From: Exilibacterium sp.
GTDB taxonomy: Bacteria > Pseudomonadota > Gammaproteobacteria > Pseudomonadales > Cellvibrionaceae
Length of the DNA stretch: 64,000 nucleotides
Assembly: GCA_028280195.1 (NCBI GenBank)
Contig: JANQMH010000046.1
Coordinates: 1-64,000, forward strand
Direction: 5' to 3'
Each line of letters opens with the position of its first letter. Position 1 is the first letter of the stretch. The position numbers and the translations under genes were made by a program. This document shows, piece after piece, positions 10,695-20,256 of this stretch. The notes under the pieces were generated by a model. It saw only the letters and a program-made list of their open reading frames with translations. It was not told the origin of the DNA and did not search any database.

Positions 10695-13100
10695 CTAGCG
10701 CTGTGAAGAGGTAAACGGCAGGCGGTCGAGGATACCCTCGAGAAAGCCGCCCGACTGCTGCAGGCCGTTAACGATCTGCTCCATGGCGATATACTGGGCG
10801 GTGAGCCGCTCCTGGTAGGCCTCGATGCGCCGGTCGAGGGTCTCCTGGTCGTCGTCCAGGCTTTCCAGTTGGATGCTCAGGTTGTCTTCGCGGGTCTGAA
10901 AGATACCGCTGGTCTTCAGAAACAAATCGGTCAGCTGGCCGGTCTCCTGGCCGAAGCCGCGGGAGAAATTCACTGTCGCATTGGTGGCGCCGGCCTTGAC
11001 GATGAAGCTCAAGCCGTAAGGGTCCGAATCGAGCTTCGGCAGCAGCACATTGCCAACGCCGAAGCCCAGCTCGCCGCCCACCGTACCGGCGACATCCTGA
11101 CCGGCGGTGCCGCTGCCTGCGGCCAGGCCGAGATCGGCGGCACTGGCGCCGATGGCGCTGACCGCAACGGCGGACTTGCTGCCGTAGAGCTGGGAAGTCA
11201 CCAGGAAAGCACCGCTGCCGCCGTCATAACTGACGGTGACACTGGCGCCGGCACCCTGCAGGGTGGTATCGGCATTGATGCGCGACTGCAGCTCGGCGGC
11301 CAGTGCATTGTGATCGGCATACAGACCCGGGGTGACACTGATGGTGCCCGAGGTGGTGCCATTGACGCTGATGGCAAAGTCGTAGGCGTCGGGCTGTGCG
11401 GTAGCGGCGCCGGCGCTGCTGCTGCCGGCCGCCAGGCCCAGGTCGCCGGCACTGGCACCGACGGCGGTGAAGGCGCTGACACTGGAGCTGGCGCCGGTGG
11501 TATTGGATGTGATCACAAAGGCTGTGCCGTCGTGGGTCACTGTCACGTCCGCGGCGCCGAGTGTGGCGTCGGCATTGATACGGCTCTGCAGCTCGGCGGC
11601 GAGGCCGGCATTGGTGTAAGTGCCGGGGGTGATGCTGATAGTCCCGGAAGTCACCCCGTCCACTTGCAGGGTAAAGTCGTAGTCGTTGGCGCCGGCGCCG
11701 GCCAGGTCGGTCAGCAAGCCGGCCGCCGGCGCCGCGCCGCTCAGGGAGCCGGCCGAGGGCGAATTCAAATCGCTGAGCAGGCTGCCGGCTACCGCCGCCC
11801 CGGTCAAAAATCCCTGTTTCGGCTCCTGGGTGACGATCACCTCGTAAGCGCCGGGCACGGTTTGATCGCCAAAGCCGTTGACCAGGATTTTGTCTGAGCT
11901 GGAGCGGGTTTCCGGCGCGAACAGCGTTTTTACCAGCGCGAAATTGTTGTCGAAAGCCGCTGCAAAATCCTCTTCGTCAATGCTCAGAGAACCGTCCAGC
12001 TCCGTGCGAATACCGACGTTGGACAGCACCGTAAAGCCGCTGTCGACGCCGGGCACAGCGCTGGCGACAGCGTTTCTCAACTGGGTAATCAGCGAACGTG
12101 CGGTGGGATCGCGATACAGACTGCCAAACTCTTCGGCCTCTTCATCGAAGCCCAGGGCCGGCTCGACGGTGGTTAAAAACGTGTTGAAGGCATCGACGAA
12201 ACCCCTGACGGCGTCCTGCCCCACCGCCTTGTCTTCAAACACACTGATATTGAAAATTTCGCCGGGGGCGGCCTTGGCCAGCGTGAAGCTGAAGCCTTCG
12301 ACCACATCGTCGATGTCGTTACTGCTGCGGGTGACGCTGAAACCGTTGATCTTGAGCGAGGCATCCCTGCCCGCCTGATTCTGTATCAGCTGCTGGTTGG
12401 CGGCGCCGGCGCCGAAGGCAAAGCGCGACAGGTCACTGGCATCGGTATTGGTGGGACTGCCGCCGTCCTCGGCCACTGTGATCTCGAGCTGATTGGCGGC
12501 ACCGGAGGGCGCCGACAGCAGCAGCCGGTAACCGGAGCCGTCGTTGATAATACTGGCCAGCACGCCGGTATCGGCTGCATTGATGGCATCGCGCAGGCCG
12601 TTGAGGGAATTGTTGGAATCGTCAATGGTAATGGTCTTGGCATCGACGCCGGCATTGACGGTGAAGTTATCCTGGCTGCCGTCCCACTGGCCGAAGCGAA
12701 TCGTCAGCGTGCCTTTGCCCACCGCATCCGACGGGTCGCCAAACAGGGCACTGGTCGACAGAGACTGGGCCTGGGCGATATCCAGCACTTCGAAAGCGTA
12801 GTCTCCGACCGGCGCGTCTTCGCCCAACTCCGTGGGGATAATGGTATCGCTGTCTGAAAAAGAGGCGCTCTTGGCACCGAAGGTGTTTTCATCGCCGAGC
12901 ACATCCACCGCATCCTGCAGCGTGGCCAGCGCACTTTTCACCAGACCGAAATCGGAAATCTGGGTCTCCAGTGTTTCGCGCTTATTGTCTATGCGGTTCT
13001 GCTGCGGCGCTTTTTCGATATCGACCAGCTGCTTGACCAGCGCGGCGGTATCGATACCCGAACCGGCCCCCAGCGCACCGACAATATTGTTTCCAATCAT
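10695..13100 (-). CDS. fliD: Flagellar filament cap FliD (oversized)
   Basis: An 801-residue hook-associated protein 2, against roughly 450-500 in most relatives. FliD caps the growing filament and folds exported flagellin. The N-terminal domain (about 1-110) opens with GALGAGSGIDTAALVKQLV; the C-terminus has the coiled DLFLKTSG...LDRRIEAYQERLTAQYIAMEQ pattern. Between about residues 468 and 664 lie two tandem domains of roughly 97 residues, each with YDF, TSGTIS(I/V)TPG, LAAELQSRINAD and a final GLAAGS. They resemble flagellin outer domains and explain much of the extra length. A sigma-28-type promoter lies about 55 bases upstream, and the pse operon follows. Confidence 0.93.
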   Translation of the reverse strand: MIGNNIVGALGAGSGIDTAALVKQLVDIEKAPQQNRIDNKRETLETQISDFGLVKSALATLQDAVDVLGDENTFGAKSASFSDSDTIIPTELGEDAPVGDYAFEVLDIAQAQSLSTSALFGDPSDAVGKGTLTIRFGQWDGSQDNFTVNAGVDAKTITIDDSNNSLNGLRDAINAADTGVLASIINDGSGYRLLLSAPSGAANQLEITVAEDGGSPTNTDASDLSRFAFGAGAANQQLIQNQAGRDASLKINGFSVTRSSNDIDDVVEGFSFTLAKAAPGEIFNISVFEDKAVGQDAVRGFVDAFNTFLTTVEPALGFDEEAEEFGSLYRDPTARSLITQLRNAVASAVPGVDSGFTVLSNVGIRTELDGSLSIDEEDFAAAFDNNFALVKTLFAPETRSSSDKILVNGFGDQTVPGAYEVIVTQEPKQGFLTGAAVAGSLLSDLNSPSAGSLSGAAPAAGLLTDLAGAGANDYDFTLQVDGVTSGTISITPGTYTNAGLAAELQSRINADATLGAADVTVTHDGTAFVITSNTTGASSSVSAFTAVGASAGDLGLAAGSSSAGAATAQPDAYDFAISVNGTTSGTISVTPGLYADHNALAAELQSRINADTTLQGAGASVTVSYDGGSGAFLVTSQLYGSKSAVAVSAIGASAADLGLAAGSGTAGQDVAGTVGGELGFGVGNVLLPKLDSDPYGLSFIVKAGATNATVNFSRGFGQETGQLTDLFLKTSGIFQTREDNLSIQLESLDDDQETLDRRIEAYQERLTAQYIAMEQIVNGLQQSGGFLEGILDRLPFTSSQR

Positions 13101-13154
13101 AACGCATCCACCTGTGACAGTTGCCCTTGAGCGCGCCTGGCCACCCTGTACGAA

Positions 13155-13181
13155 TTATCGGCTGTGGCTGTGATTTCTATA
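13155..13181 (-). promoter_or_regulatory. Sigma-28 promoter of fliD
   Basis: On the minus strand the -10 element GCCGATAA (complement at 13155-13162) is a perfect sigma-28 match, with a 15-base spacer and TATA (13178-13181) in place of the ideal TAAA at -35. Transcription would start about 45 bases before the fliD ATG at 13100. The motif agrees with the better ones found before the first flagellin gene and flgM. Confidence 0.65.
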
Positions 13182-13328
13182 GCGGCAATGTTCGTAGCTG
13201 CAAACGTTGTGGAAACTACAACAATTACGGGAGCTACAATGAGACTTGCCGGATAGTGACGGCAAAATTGCCCAAAGCGGCCAAGCCTTGCCGCCGTAAA
13301 CCGTTTACGCCGCGCTGCCCATAAAACA

Positions 13329-13360
13329 GCAAAAGGCATGCCACAGGACATGCCTTTTGC
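13329..13360 (-). terminator. Intrinsic terminator after flaG
   Basis: A perfect 12-bp stem (GCAAAAGGCATG, 13329-13340, pairing with 13349-13360) with an 8-base loop. On the minus strand it is followed by TGTTTTAT, a modest T-rich tail. It separates the flagellin-flaG transcript from fliD. Confidence 0.65.
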
Positions 13361-13450
13361 CGCCTACCGAAAAGCACCGGCCACCCCGACACCGGTGCAT
13401 ATGGCTGTCTACAACGCTCATGGCTTTTTATCAGCGCTTCAGCTGTCCAT

Positions 13451-13538
13451 CCCTGTCCATCGGGCTCAGGGCTGTCTATCGGGCTCATGGCTGTCCATCG
13501 GGCTCACGGCTGTCCATCGGGCTCACGGCTGTCTATGG
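13451..13538. repeat. 19-bp tandem repeat, about 4.6 copies
   Basis: The unit GGCTGTCCATCGGGCTCAC recurs at 13451, 13470, 13489 and 13508, with a part copy from 13527. Copies differ by one or two bases. It fills the space between flaG and the terminator at 13329-13360 and ends 7 bases from the flaG stop codon. No coding or promoter signal is visible in it. It may vary in copy number between strains. Confidence 0.85.
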
Positions 13539-13545
13539 ACAGGCG

Positions 13546-13968
13546 CTACCCATGGACATTGATGAGCTGCACCGATTGATCTTCCTTAAACGCCTTGGCC
13601 AGATCCAGAAAAACAGCTTCGGGAATCTGGCGGATCAAGTCGCCGCTATTGCGCTCCAGCACGCGGATAACGGTAGTACCGGTACCGTCGTCCACACTGA
13701 AGTGCAAATCGCGCTGTTCCTTCTGGACAAATTCATTGATCTGAGCGACCACTTCCCTGATATCCTGTTGTTTTTGTTTTTCTGCAGCCTGTGCCGCCTG
13801 GGCCTCTAAGCGGGCCTCGGTAGCGGCGCCGGCATCGACTGCGGCAGTGTCGAGTCCGGCAGCGGCGCGAAACTCGCCGCTAACTTGGGTTTGATGCGTC
13901 GGCGTCGCCTTTGCTGCTGTAGTCTGCGCAGGCGCGCCGCCCAACTGCGATGCTCTTACTTCATTCAT
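13546..13968 (-). CDS. flaG: FlaG family protein
   Basis: A 140-residue protein. The C-terminal half (about 80-140), with LHFSVDDGTGTTVIRVLERNSGDLIRQIP in its core, is the FlaG domain, which influences filament length in polar-flagellated bacteria. The N-terminal half is alanine- and threonine-rich and probably disordered. It follows the first flagellin gene by 66 bases and has no promoter motif of its own, so it is probably co-transcribed with that flagellin, as in Pseudomonas and Vibrio. Confidence 0.88.
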   Translation of the reverse strand: MNEVRASQLGGAPAQTTAAKATPTHQTQVSGEFRAAAGLDTAAVDAGAATEARLEAQAAQAAEKQKQQDIREVVAQINEFVQKEQRDLHFSVDDGTGTTVIRVLERNSGDLIRQIPEAVFLDLAKAFKEDQSVQLINVHG

Positions 13969-13990
13969 GGGGTAACCTCACCACTTATCG

Positions 13991-14010
13991 GAGGGGGCTG
14001 CAGCCCCCTC
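13991..14010 (-). terminator. GC-rich perfect palindrome between fliC and flaG
   Basis: GAGGGGGCTGCAGCCCCCTC is a perfect 20-base palindrome in the 66-base gap between the flagellin stop and flaG. It has no T-run after it. It could be a partial terminator or an RNA-stabilising 3' stem that lets flagellin mRNA outnumber flaG. Confidence 0.5.
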
Positions 14011-14034
14011 GTCAAGCTACTTGCCAAACCTGCG

Positions 14035-16449
14035 CTAGTTGAGCAGTGACAGTACCTGCTGCGGTTGCGCATTGGCTTGAGCCAGCATGGCGGAGGCCGC
14101 CTGTTGCAGTACCTGCGCCCGCGACAGGCTGGCTGTTTCCATGGCGAAGTCCGCATCCTCGATCCGCGACCGGGCGCCTACCGTTTTCTCGGAGATATTC
14201 ATCAGGTTGCTGATGGTAAAATCCAGACGGTTGTTGACCGCACCCAGTTCCGAACGCGTGCCGTTGATGGTTTCCAGCGCGTTGTCGATGGAGGTGATGG
14301 CGTCCTGAGCACCGGCCTGGGTGGCGATACTGATGGTGGACAGCGCGCTGCCGCCGATACCGCCAGACAGATCGGTATTCTGATCCAGCAGGCCGGTTGC
14401 GGTGGCACCATCGGCCGTCACATCGATACTGATGGCCTGGTCGTTGGCGGAGTCGAGCACGATATGCGGGTTGACCGCGAAGCTCTCGTTCGACAGATTG
14501 GTGTCGGCGCCGGAGCTGGTATCCATAAAGGCGCCAACCGCAAGCCCGGCCTCGGTGGAGATACCCAGCACATCGATACTGGCGAGGCTGTTGGTATCAC
14601 CGGCTTTGATGGTAAACGCCGAGTTGGATGTCAGCTCGAGTTCGCCGTTTTCATCGACCCGGGCGCTGACGCCGGTGGAACCCTGAGCGGCATTCAGATC
14701 CGTAACGATGGTGGCCAGCACGGATATATCGGTCAGAGAGACCTCGGTGCCGTTGATTTCGACGCTGCCGGCGGTACTGCTTGGCGCCGCGGCAAACACC
14801 GTAGCGCCGGTGGTGGTCAAACCGGCAGCGCCAGCGCCGTCGTCGAGGTGGAAGTCGAGCAGTTGCGACAGCTCGCCGGCCGAACCGGTAGAGGTGATGG
14901 TTACCGGCCCCAGGCTGTACAGGTGCAGTATGTCGTTATCGTCGAGATAAGCGGTAACGCCGTGGGCAGTGGTCGTGGTATTGATATTGGCGGCGATATC
15001 GCTGGCGCCGGCACCGGCGCTCATGGCTACGGTAAAGCCGTTGATCTGCACATTCACATCCGCGGCGGCGGAGTTGGCCAGCCCGGCAGTGCTGCCGGTA
15101 GTGCCCAGTTGCACAAACTGCTGGGTGACATCGGCGGCAAACGCGGCGCTGGCTTCGGCCGAAGCGGTAACACCGGTATCGTCGGAGGAGGCGTTAATGG
15201 CATCGATCTTGGCCCCGAGACCGGCGTCGGCGGAGACCGCGGCAATTTTCACACCGTTGATTTCCAGGTCGCCGGCGCCGAGAGCGGCCAGCTGCGCACC
15301 GCCGGCACTGGAGGTCAGGGCGGCGCCTTCGACCTGACCGGCACCGGTGACATCGCGATAGCCCAGCGAGGCAATATCCGCTTCGGTACCCGCCGCACCT
15401 CTGGTGATGGTCACCGCACCCCCGGTGTCGGAGGACAGCGCCAAAAAGCTGCCGTAAGTATCATCGGCGATACCGCCAACCGTACCCAGCTCCGCTGTGG
15501 TGATGGCGGCGCCATTGGCACTGGCCAGCACCAGCTTGCCGTCGTCATTGACACTGGCGCTGATGGCGTTGCCGGTGGTGTCGCTGATCAGGGTAGCCAG
15601 TTCCTCCAGGGTATCGGTGGTTTCATTGGCAATGGTAAAGACCTGGTCGCCGCCGCCGTCGATGGCATGTACGGTCAGGGTAATGGCCGCCGCCGTGGCA
15701 ACCAGCGTGCCGGTACCTGTGGTGGTGGCCTCCACGGAGTTGATCAGCTCAGCGCTGACACCGGAGATACCGTCGTTGATATTGTCGAGCAGATCCTGGA
15801 TATTCTCGTGATTGGCGGTGCTGGTGTAACCCAACAGGTCCTGGCCGTTAATCTGAATATCGCCGTCGTTGAAAGTAATCGCACCGGCGCCGTCAGCCAG
15901 TCTGGCACCGGTCAGGTCGACACTGCTCTGCGAGTTCAGGCCCAGTGAATCGGCGCTGGTGCCGGCGATGGAGAAGGTAATGGTCTCATTCGCCTCGGCA
16001 CCCACCTGCAGGCTGACATCGCCGAGAGAGCCGTCGAGCAGTGTCTGGCCGTTGAAGGTGGTAGTCTCGGAAATACGGTCCAGTTCGGCAACCAGCTGCT
16101 TGATTTCCGCATCCAGGGTGGTGCGGTCGGCGTCGGTAAAAATGCCGTTGGAGGACTGAATCGACAGTTCGCGCATGCGCTGCAGGATATTGGTGGTCTC
16201 GTCGAGCGCGCCCTCGGCGGTCTGAATCAAGGAGATCCCGTCATTGGCGTTGGACACGGCGCGGTCGAGACCGCGCACCTGAGAGGTCAGGCGGTTGCTG
16301 ATCGCCAGTCCCGCGGCGTCGTCGGCGGCGGAGTTGATCCGCTTACCGGACGACAGGCGTTCCATAGCCTGATCCATATCCGCCCCGGACTTCACCAACT
16401 GACGTTGTGAGTTGATTGAAGCCACGTTCGTATTGATAAACAAAGGCAT
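14035..16449 (-). CDS. fliC: Flagellin A (large, sigma-28 driven)
   Basis: An 804-residue flagellin. The N-terminal D0/D1 region (1-about 170) starts [20 protein letters not shown] and has the [20 protein letters not shown] block; the C-terminal D1/D0 region (about 715-804) ends [20 protein letters not shown]. The long centre holds several units of the flagellin hook-IN type, seen as INGQDL, INGVKI, INGFTV and INGTEV followed by AxINA or TDLNA helices. Export uses the type III flagellar apparatus. An AGGAGG lies 7 bases before the ATG. The pse operon suggests glycosylation of surface Ser/Thr, which are abundant in the centre. Confidence 0.95.
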   Translation of the reverse strand: MPLFINTNVASINSQRQLVKSGADMDQAMERLSSGKRINSAADDAAGLAISNRLTSQVRGLDRAVSNANDGISLIQTAEGALDETTNILQRMRELSIQSSNGIFTDADRTTLDAEIKQLVAELDRISETTTFNGQTLLDGSLGDVSLQVGAEANETITFSIAGTSADSLGLNSQSSVDLTGARLADGAGAITFNDGDIQINGQDLLGYTSTANHENIQDLLDNINDGISGVSAELINSVEATTTGTGTLVATAAAITLTVHAIDGGGDQVFTIANETTDTLEELATLISDTTGNAISASVNDDGKLVLASANGAAITTAELGTVGGIADDTYGSFLALSSDTGGAVTITRGAAGTEADIASLGYRDVTGAGQVEGAALTSSAGGAQLAALGAGDLEINGVKIAAVSADAGLGAKIDAINASSDDTGVTASAEASAAFAADVTQQFVQLGTTGSTAGLANSAAADVNVQINGFTVAMSAGAGASDIAANINTTTTAHGVTAYLDDNDILHLYSLGPVTITSTGSAGELSQLLDFHLDDGAGAAGLTTTGATVFAAAPSSTAGSVEINGTEVSLTDISVLATIVTDLNAAQGSTGVSARVDENGELELTSNSAFTIKAGDTNSLASIDVLGISTEAGLAVGAFMDTSSGADTNLSNESFAVNPHIVLDSANDQAISIDVTADGATATGLLDQNTDLSGGIGGSALSTISIATQAGAQDAITSIDNALETINGTRSELGAVNNRLDFTISNLMNISEKTVGARSRIEDADFAMETASLSRAQVLQQAASAMLAQANAQPQQVLSLLN

Positions 16450-16546
16450 TTTTAGGCCTCCTAATCATTTCTTCACGATTACGCCAGTCACTTGACCAGC
16501 CCGCTGGCCGCGTGCCGCAAACAGGCGGCAGCCGCTCTAGTGACCT

Positions 16547-16573
16547 TTATCGGCACACACGACGGGAGCTTTA
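16547..16573 (-). promoter_or_regulatory. Sigma-28 promoter of the first flagellin gene
   Basis: On the minus strand, TAAA (complement at 16570-16573), a 15-base spacer and GCCGATAA (complement at 16547-16554) form a perfect sigma-28 promoter. The leader would be about 90 bases and ends in a strong AGGAGG site. The 308-base gap 16450-16757 holds this promoter, the leader and the terminator of the second flagellin gene. Confidence 0.9.
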
Positions 16574-16705
16574 ACGGGAACTCGTGAGCAGAACAGTGGC
16601 GCTCGGGACGCCTGCCCTTTTAGAAATTGCCTTTCATTTCAATCAGTTAACTACTCCAAAGATAAAAGAATATAAAAACCATGCAAGTAAAACCTAAAAG
16701 TATAA

Positions 16706-16727
16706 GCCGGAGTGAACTCACTCCGGC
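16706..16727 (-). terminator. Terminator hairpin of the second flagellin gene
   Basis: GCCGGAGTGA pairs with TCACTCCGGC around a 2-base turn, giving a 10-bp stem. On the minus strand it is followed by TTATACTTTTAGG, an imperfect T-rich tail. It begins about 30 bases after the stop codon of the flagellin gene. Confidence 0.65.
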
Positions 16728-16757
16728 CCCGGCAAAGCCGGCAATACGGCGGTCAAT

Positions 16758-19193
16758 CTATCCGTTCAGAAGCTGCAGGACCTGCTGGCTGGCGGCGTTG
16801 GCCTGGGCCAGCATCGCCTGCGAAGCCTGCTGCAGCACCTGCGCGCGCGACAGCTCGGCGGTCTCGGCGGCAAAGTCGGCATCCATAATGCGCGAGCGCG
16901 CCGCGGTGGTGTTTTCCGCCACGTTCATCAGGTTGCTGATGGTAAAGTCGAGGCGGTTGTTGATCGCACCGAGGTCGCTGCGAATCGCGTTAATGGTTTC
17001 CAGCGCCGTGTCGACCACACCGATGGTTTCCTGCGCGCCGACGGCTGTGGCCACCGACACGCTCGACAGTGCCGAGCCGGTTATGGTCTCGCTGAGATCC
17101 GTATTCATACTCAGCAGGCCGGTGGCGGTGGTGCCATTGCTGGTAACCTCCAGTTGAATCGGTATATCGTTGGCGGAGTCCAGCGCGATACGCGGGTTGA
17201 TGATGATCGATTCGTCGATCAGGCTGCCGTCGTCGTTGGAGTCCCTGACCGGGTTGCCGCTGATATCGCGAATCCCGAGGATGTCCAGGGTCGCCAGACT
17301 GTTGGTGTTGCCCGCGGTCAGGTTGAACGCGGAGGTGCCGGTCAACTGCAGCTGGCCGTTTTCATCGACGCTGGCGCGAACACCGGTATTGGCCTGTTCG
17401 ACATTGATATCGGTCACAATCTGTTGTAAATCACTCAGATCGGTCAGTGCAATCTCGGTACTGTTGATCTGAATACTGCCGGCGGCGCTGGCGCTGGCCG
17501 CGCCTATCGACACCGACACGGTGCCGTTGAGGTCACCGAGATCGACACCGTCCTGGTTGGCCAGCAACTGCAGGGCATTGTCGAGCGTGTCGCCCGCCGC
17601 CGTGGTGGTCAGGGTAATGGTACCGGTGGAGTAAAAGTGCAGGGCATCGTTCTCGTCGATAAATGCCGTAACACCGTGTGAGCTGGTCAGGGCATTAATT
17701 TTGGCGGACACTTCCGCCATACTGTCCTGGTCGGCGGTGGCCACGGCCACACCGTTGATAGTCACGGTCGAGCCGGTGGAGACCAGCGCCGCCACGCCGG
17801 CGGACGTCACCAGTTCCACAAAGCGGTGGTCGGTATCGGCCGGATAGGATTCGCTGGCCGTAATGGTGGCCGTCACCCCGGTTTCGTCGGAAACGGCATT
17901 GATGTTTTCCACCTTGGTGGCCAGGTTGTCCGCATTGGTGGCATCGATGGCGACGCCGTTGATGACCAGGTCGTTTACCGCCAGCGGCGTCAACTGCCCG
18001 CCTCCGGCACTGCTGCTCAGGGTAGTGCCGAGCACCTGTCCAATACCTTCAATTTCCCTGAAGCCGAGGCTCTGCAGATCCGCATCGGTGCCGTCCGGGC
18101 CCCGGGAAACGACAATCTCCGCACCGTTTTCGGATTTCAGCGCGAGACTGCCATTGAAAGTATGCTGGCGGTTTGCCGGCGCGGTGCCGTCGTCGATACC
18201 GGTAATCGAAGCCAGCAGGCCGGCGGTATCCGCAGCGGTGACATTGCCGTCGCCGGTGTCATCGACGCCGAGCACCAGCTGGCCGCCGGTGGTGTTGGAC
18301 AGCACCAGCGTACCGGACTCACCGAGGCTGGCATTGACCGCGCCGCCGGTGACATTGTTAATCGCAGTGACCAGTTCGTCCATGGTGGTGGTGCCGGTCA
18401 CCTTATAAGTGGTGGCGGGCTGGCCGTCGATACTGGCCTGGGTGATGTGCAGCACGTTGCTGCCCAGCGCGCCGGTGCCGACGGTGGCCGCCTCGATGAT
18501 ATTGAAGCCCTCGGCGGTCACACCATCGATATTGTCGTTAATATCGTCAAACAGATCCTGCAGGTTCTGTGTGCTGGAGTCGAAGGCCGACAGGCCATTG
18601 CCGTTGATCAGCACATCGCCGTCGTTAAAGGCGATCGGCAGGTTAAAGCGGTCGCCGGACAGGTCGGGGGTCAGGCCGCCCAGGCCCAGTGTCTGCGAGT
18701 CCATCGGCGTAATGGAAATCTCGATGGTTTCTCCCGCCTGGGAGCCGACCTGCAGGGCCACGTCGCCGAGGCTGCCGTCGAGCACTTTCTGGCCGTTAAA
18801 GCTGGTAGTGGCGGCGATGCGGTCGAGTTCGGCGATCAGCTGCTGCACTTCCGCATCCAGCGTGGCGCGGTTGGAATCGTCATAGATGCCGTTGGCAGAC
18901 TGGATCGCCAGTTCGCGGATACGCTGCAGGATATTGGTGGTTTCATCGAGCGCGCCCTCGGCGGTCTGGATCAGGGAAATGCCGTCGCTGGCATTTCTCA
19001 CTGCCTGATTCAGGCCCCGCACCTGGGATGTCATGCGGTTGGAGATGGCCAGACCGGCAGCGTCGTCAGCGGCCGTATTGATGCGTCTACCCGAGGCCAA
19101 ACGCTCCATCGCCTGGCTCAGGTCCTCGCCGGACTTCACCAGTTGACGCTGTGCATTTAAGGACGCCACGTTGGTATTGATGACTAATGGCAT
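16758..19193 (-). CDS. fliC2: Flagellin B (large, sigma-54 driven)
   Basis: An 811-residue flagellin, a paralogue of the adjacent one with near-identical ends ([40 protein letters not shown]) and a diverged centre. Hook-IN-like units are visible at INGNGL, INGVAI, INGVAV and INSTEI. The GGGAG site is 7 bases before the ATG. Its promoter is of the sigma-54 type, unlike the first flagellin gene, so it should be made earlier in assembly or persist without FliA. In Vibrio the sigma-54 flagellin is the core subunit; whether that holds here is inference. Confidence 0.94.
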   Translation of the reverse strand: MPLVINTNVASLNAQRQLVKSGEDLSQAMERLASGRRINTAADDAAGLAISNRMTSQVRGLNQAVRNASDGISLIQTAEGALDETTNILQRIRELAIQSANGIYDDSNRATLDAEVQQLIAELDRIAATTSFNGQKVLDGSLGDVALQVGSQAGETIEISITPMDSQTLGLGGLTPDLSGDRFNLPIAFNDGDVLINGNGLSAFDSSTQNLQDLFDDINDNIDGVTAEGFNIIEAATVGTGALGSNVLHITQASIDGQPATTYKVTGTTTMDELVTAINNVTGGAVNASLGESGTLVLSNTTGGQLVLGVDDTGDGNVTAADTAGLLASITGIDDGTAPANRQHTFNGSLALKSENGAEIVVSRGPDGTDADLQSLGFREIEGIGQVLGTTLSSSAGGGQLTPLAVNDLVINGVAIDATNADNLATKVENINAVSDETGVTATITASESYPADTDHRFVELVTSAGVAALVSTGSTVTINGVAVATADQDSMAEVSAKINALTSSHGVTAFIDENDALHFYSTGTITLTTTAAGDTLDNALQLLANQDGVDLGDLNGTVSVSIGAASASAAGSIQINSTEIALTDLSDLQQIVTDINVEQANTGVRASVDENGQLQLTGTSAFNLTAGNTNSLATLDILGIRDISGNPVRDSNDDGSLIDESIIINPRIALDSANDIPIQLEVTSNGTTATGLLSMNTDLSETITGSALSSVSVATAVGAQETIGVVDTALETINAIRSDLGAINNRLDFTISNLMNVAENTTAARSRIMDADFAAETAELSRAQVLQQASQAMLAQANAASQQVLQLLNG

Positions 19194-19355
19194 AACTTAT
19201 CTCCCGTTACTTAAAACCTTGCTGCTCTGTAAAACCTGCCTCGGCGTCGACTTTCCACCGCGGGCGGCAACAACCTTAGTTCGAGTACGCCTGCATGGCG
19301 CTTCTCGGCCTACCCAAACATCTCGTGCTGAAACATTTGCAACTACCGAATCGAT

Positions 19356-19371
19356 TGCAACTGCTGTGCCA
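19356..19371 (-). promoter_or_regulatory. Sigma-54 promoter of the second flagellin gene
   Basis: On the minus strand TGGCAC-AGCAG-TTGCA matches the -24/-12 consensus, with GG and GC exactly ten bases apart. The start would lie near 19343, leaving a leader of about 150 bases. No sigma-28 motif was found between 19194 and 19615. The rest of this 422-base gap is leader, plus sequence upstream of the divergent fliT-like gene. Confidence 0.85.
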
Positions 19372-19615
19372 GCTTTTAATCGCAACCATATGGCCTTGTT
19401 TTTCATGGTTTTTCTCATAAATTTCGGCTTTATTAAAAAGCCTCGCCGGGCCGGCAGTGGCGCGGCGCCGGATACGGGGCTGAAAGCGGCAAGTGCGGCA
19501 GCAAAAAATTGCCGCTGCGGTGGCAAGTTTTCCCCCTTCCAACGGGCGCAGCGGCTGATGCGCCGCGCCGGAAAATCGGCTATGCTGGCGCAACACGTGT
19601 TCAGGAGCCGCCACT

Positions 19616-19927
19616 TTGTCCAGCAGCCGTTCAGCAATCATCAATAAAGCCGTCGACCTCAGCCGCGAGATGCTGGCCCGGGCGCGGGAGAAAAACTGGG
19701 AGGCGCTGCAACAGCGGCAGGCGGAGCGCGACGCGCTGTTGCAGCGCGGCCTGGCCGAACCGATTCCCGCTGAACTGCAGGCGCTGGCCAGCGCATCGAT
19801 AGCGGCTGTCAAGGCAATTGATATGGACATTTTAAAAATCATCGAAACCAATAAAAAAGATGTTCAAAATTCATTGTCGAAATTGCAAAGCGGTAAAAAG
19901 GCGGCGGATTTTTACCGGCAGAGTTGA
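19616..19927 (+). CDS. fliT: FliT-like flagellar chaperone
   Basis: A 103-residue, helix-rich protein with the FliT pattern: AVDLSREMLARAREKNWEAL, then QAERDALLQRGL, a middle helix and a final KLQSGKKAADFYRQ. FliT binds FliD and holds it for export. The start is TTG at 19616, chosen because an AGGAG lies 8 bases before it and no suitable ATG is nearby. It is on the plus strand, opposite to fliC, fliD and flgL, which is unusual for fliT. A large hairpin (19969-20080) follows the gene. Confidence 0.75.
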   Translation: MSSSRSAIINKAVDLSREMLARAREKNWEALQQRQAERDALLQRGLAEPIPAELQALASASIAAVKAIDMDILKIIETNKKDVQNSLSKLQSGKKAADFYRQS

Positions 19928-19968
19928 ACGGTTCATTACACTGGGCAAAAAACTCTGCCAGCGAATTC

Positions 19969-20080
19969 GGTTTACCACGCGGGAGGGCCTGCAGAAACAC
20001 GCTGTAAATACGTCCCTGTAAGCTCCACGCCAGCATCCCTGCTGGCGAGGGTTTCTGCAGGCCCTCCCGCGTGGTAAACC
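19969..20080 (+). repeat. Hairpin element A: 30-bp arms, 52-nt conserved loop
   Basis: Bases 19969-19998 are the exact reverse complement of 20051-20080. The 52-base loop between them is the reverse complement of the loop of element B at 20154-20205, differing at one end base. The arms of A and B are unrelated. The element lies 41 bases after the fliT-like stop codon, in the transcript-sense orientation of that gene. There is no T-run, so simple intrinsic termination is doubtful. Elements A and B together fill most of the gap 19928-20256. Confidence 0.9.
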
Positions 20081-20124
20081 TGCCATCACCGCTCTGAATA
20101 ACTCTCGATAGAATCACGGTGTCA

Positions 20125-20234
20125 GGCCCTTGCCCGGTTTAGGGGTTCGAGACTCTCGCCAGCAGGGATGCTGGCGTGGAGCTTACAGGGACGTATTTAC
20201 AGCGTGTCTCGAACCCCTAAACCGGGCAAGGGCC
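20125..20234 (-). repeat. Hairpin element B: 29-bp arms, same 52-nt loop
   Basis: Bases 20125-20153 pair perfectly with 20206-20234. The loop 20154-20205 carries the same sequence as element A, inverted on the map but in the same sense relative to the upstream gene, here flgL, which ends 22 bases away. The loop has its own 8-bp hairpin (CGCCAGCA/TGCTGGCG). A part copy of this loop lies at 71-96. Confidence 0.9.
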
Positions 20235-20256
20235 GGGTCGGCCAGCACCAACCCAT

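Noticed and set aside
19969-20234. Reading elements A and B as ordinary intrinsic terminators
   Set aside because: Neither stem is followed by a T-run in the sense direction, and the loops are 52 bases and conserved, which simple terminators do not require.
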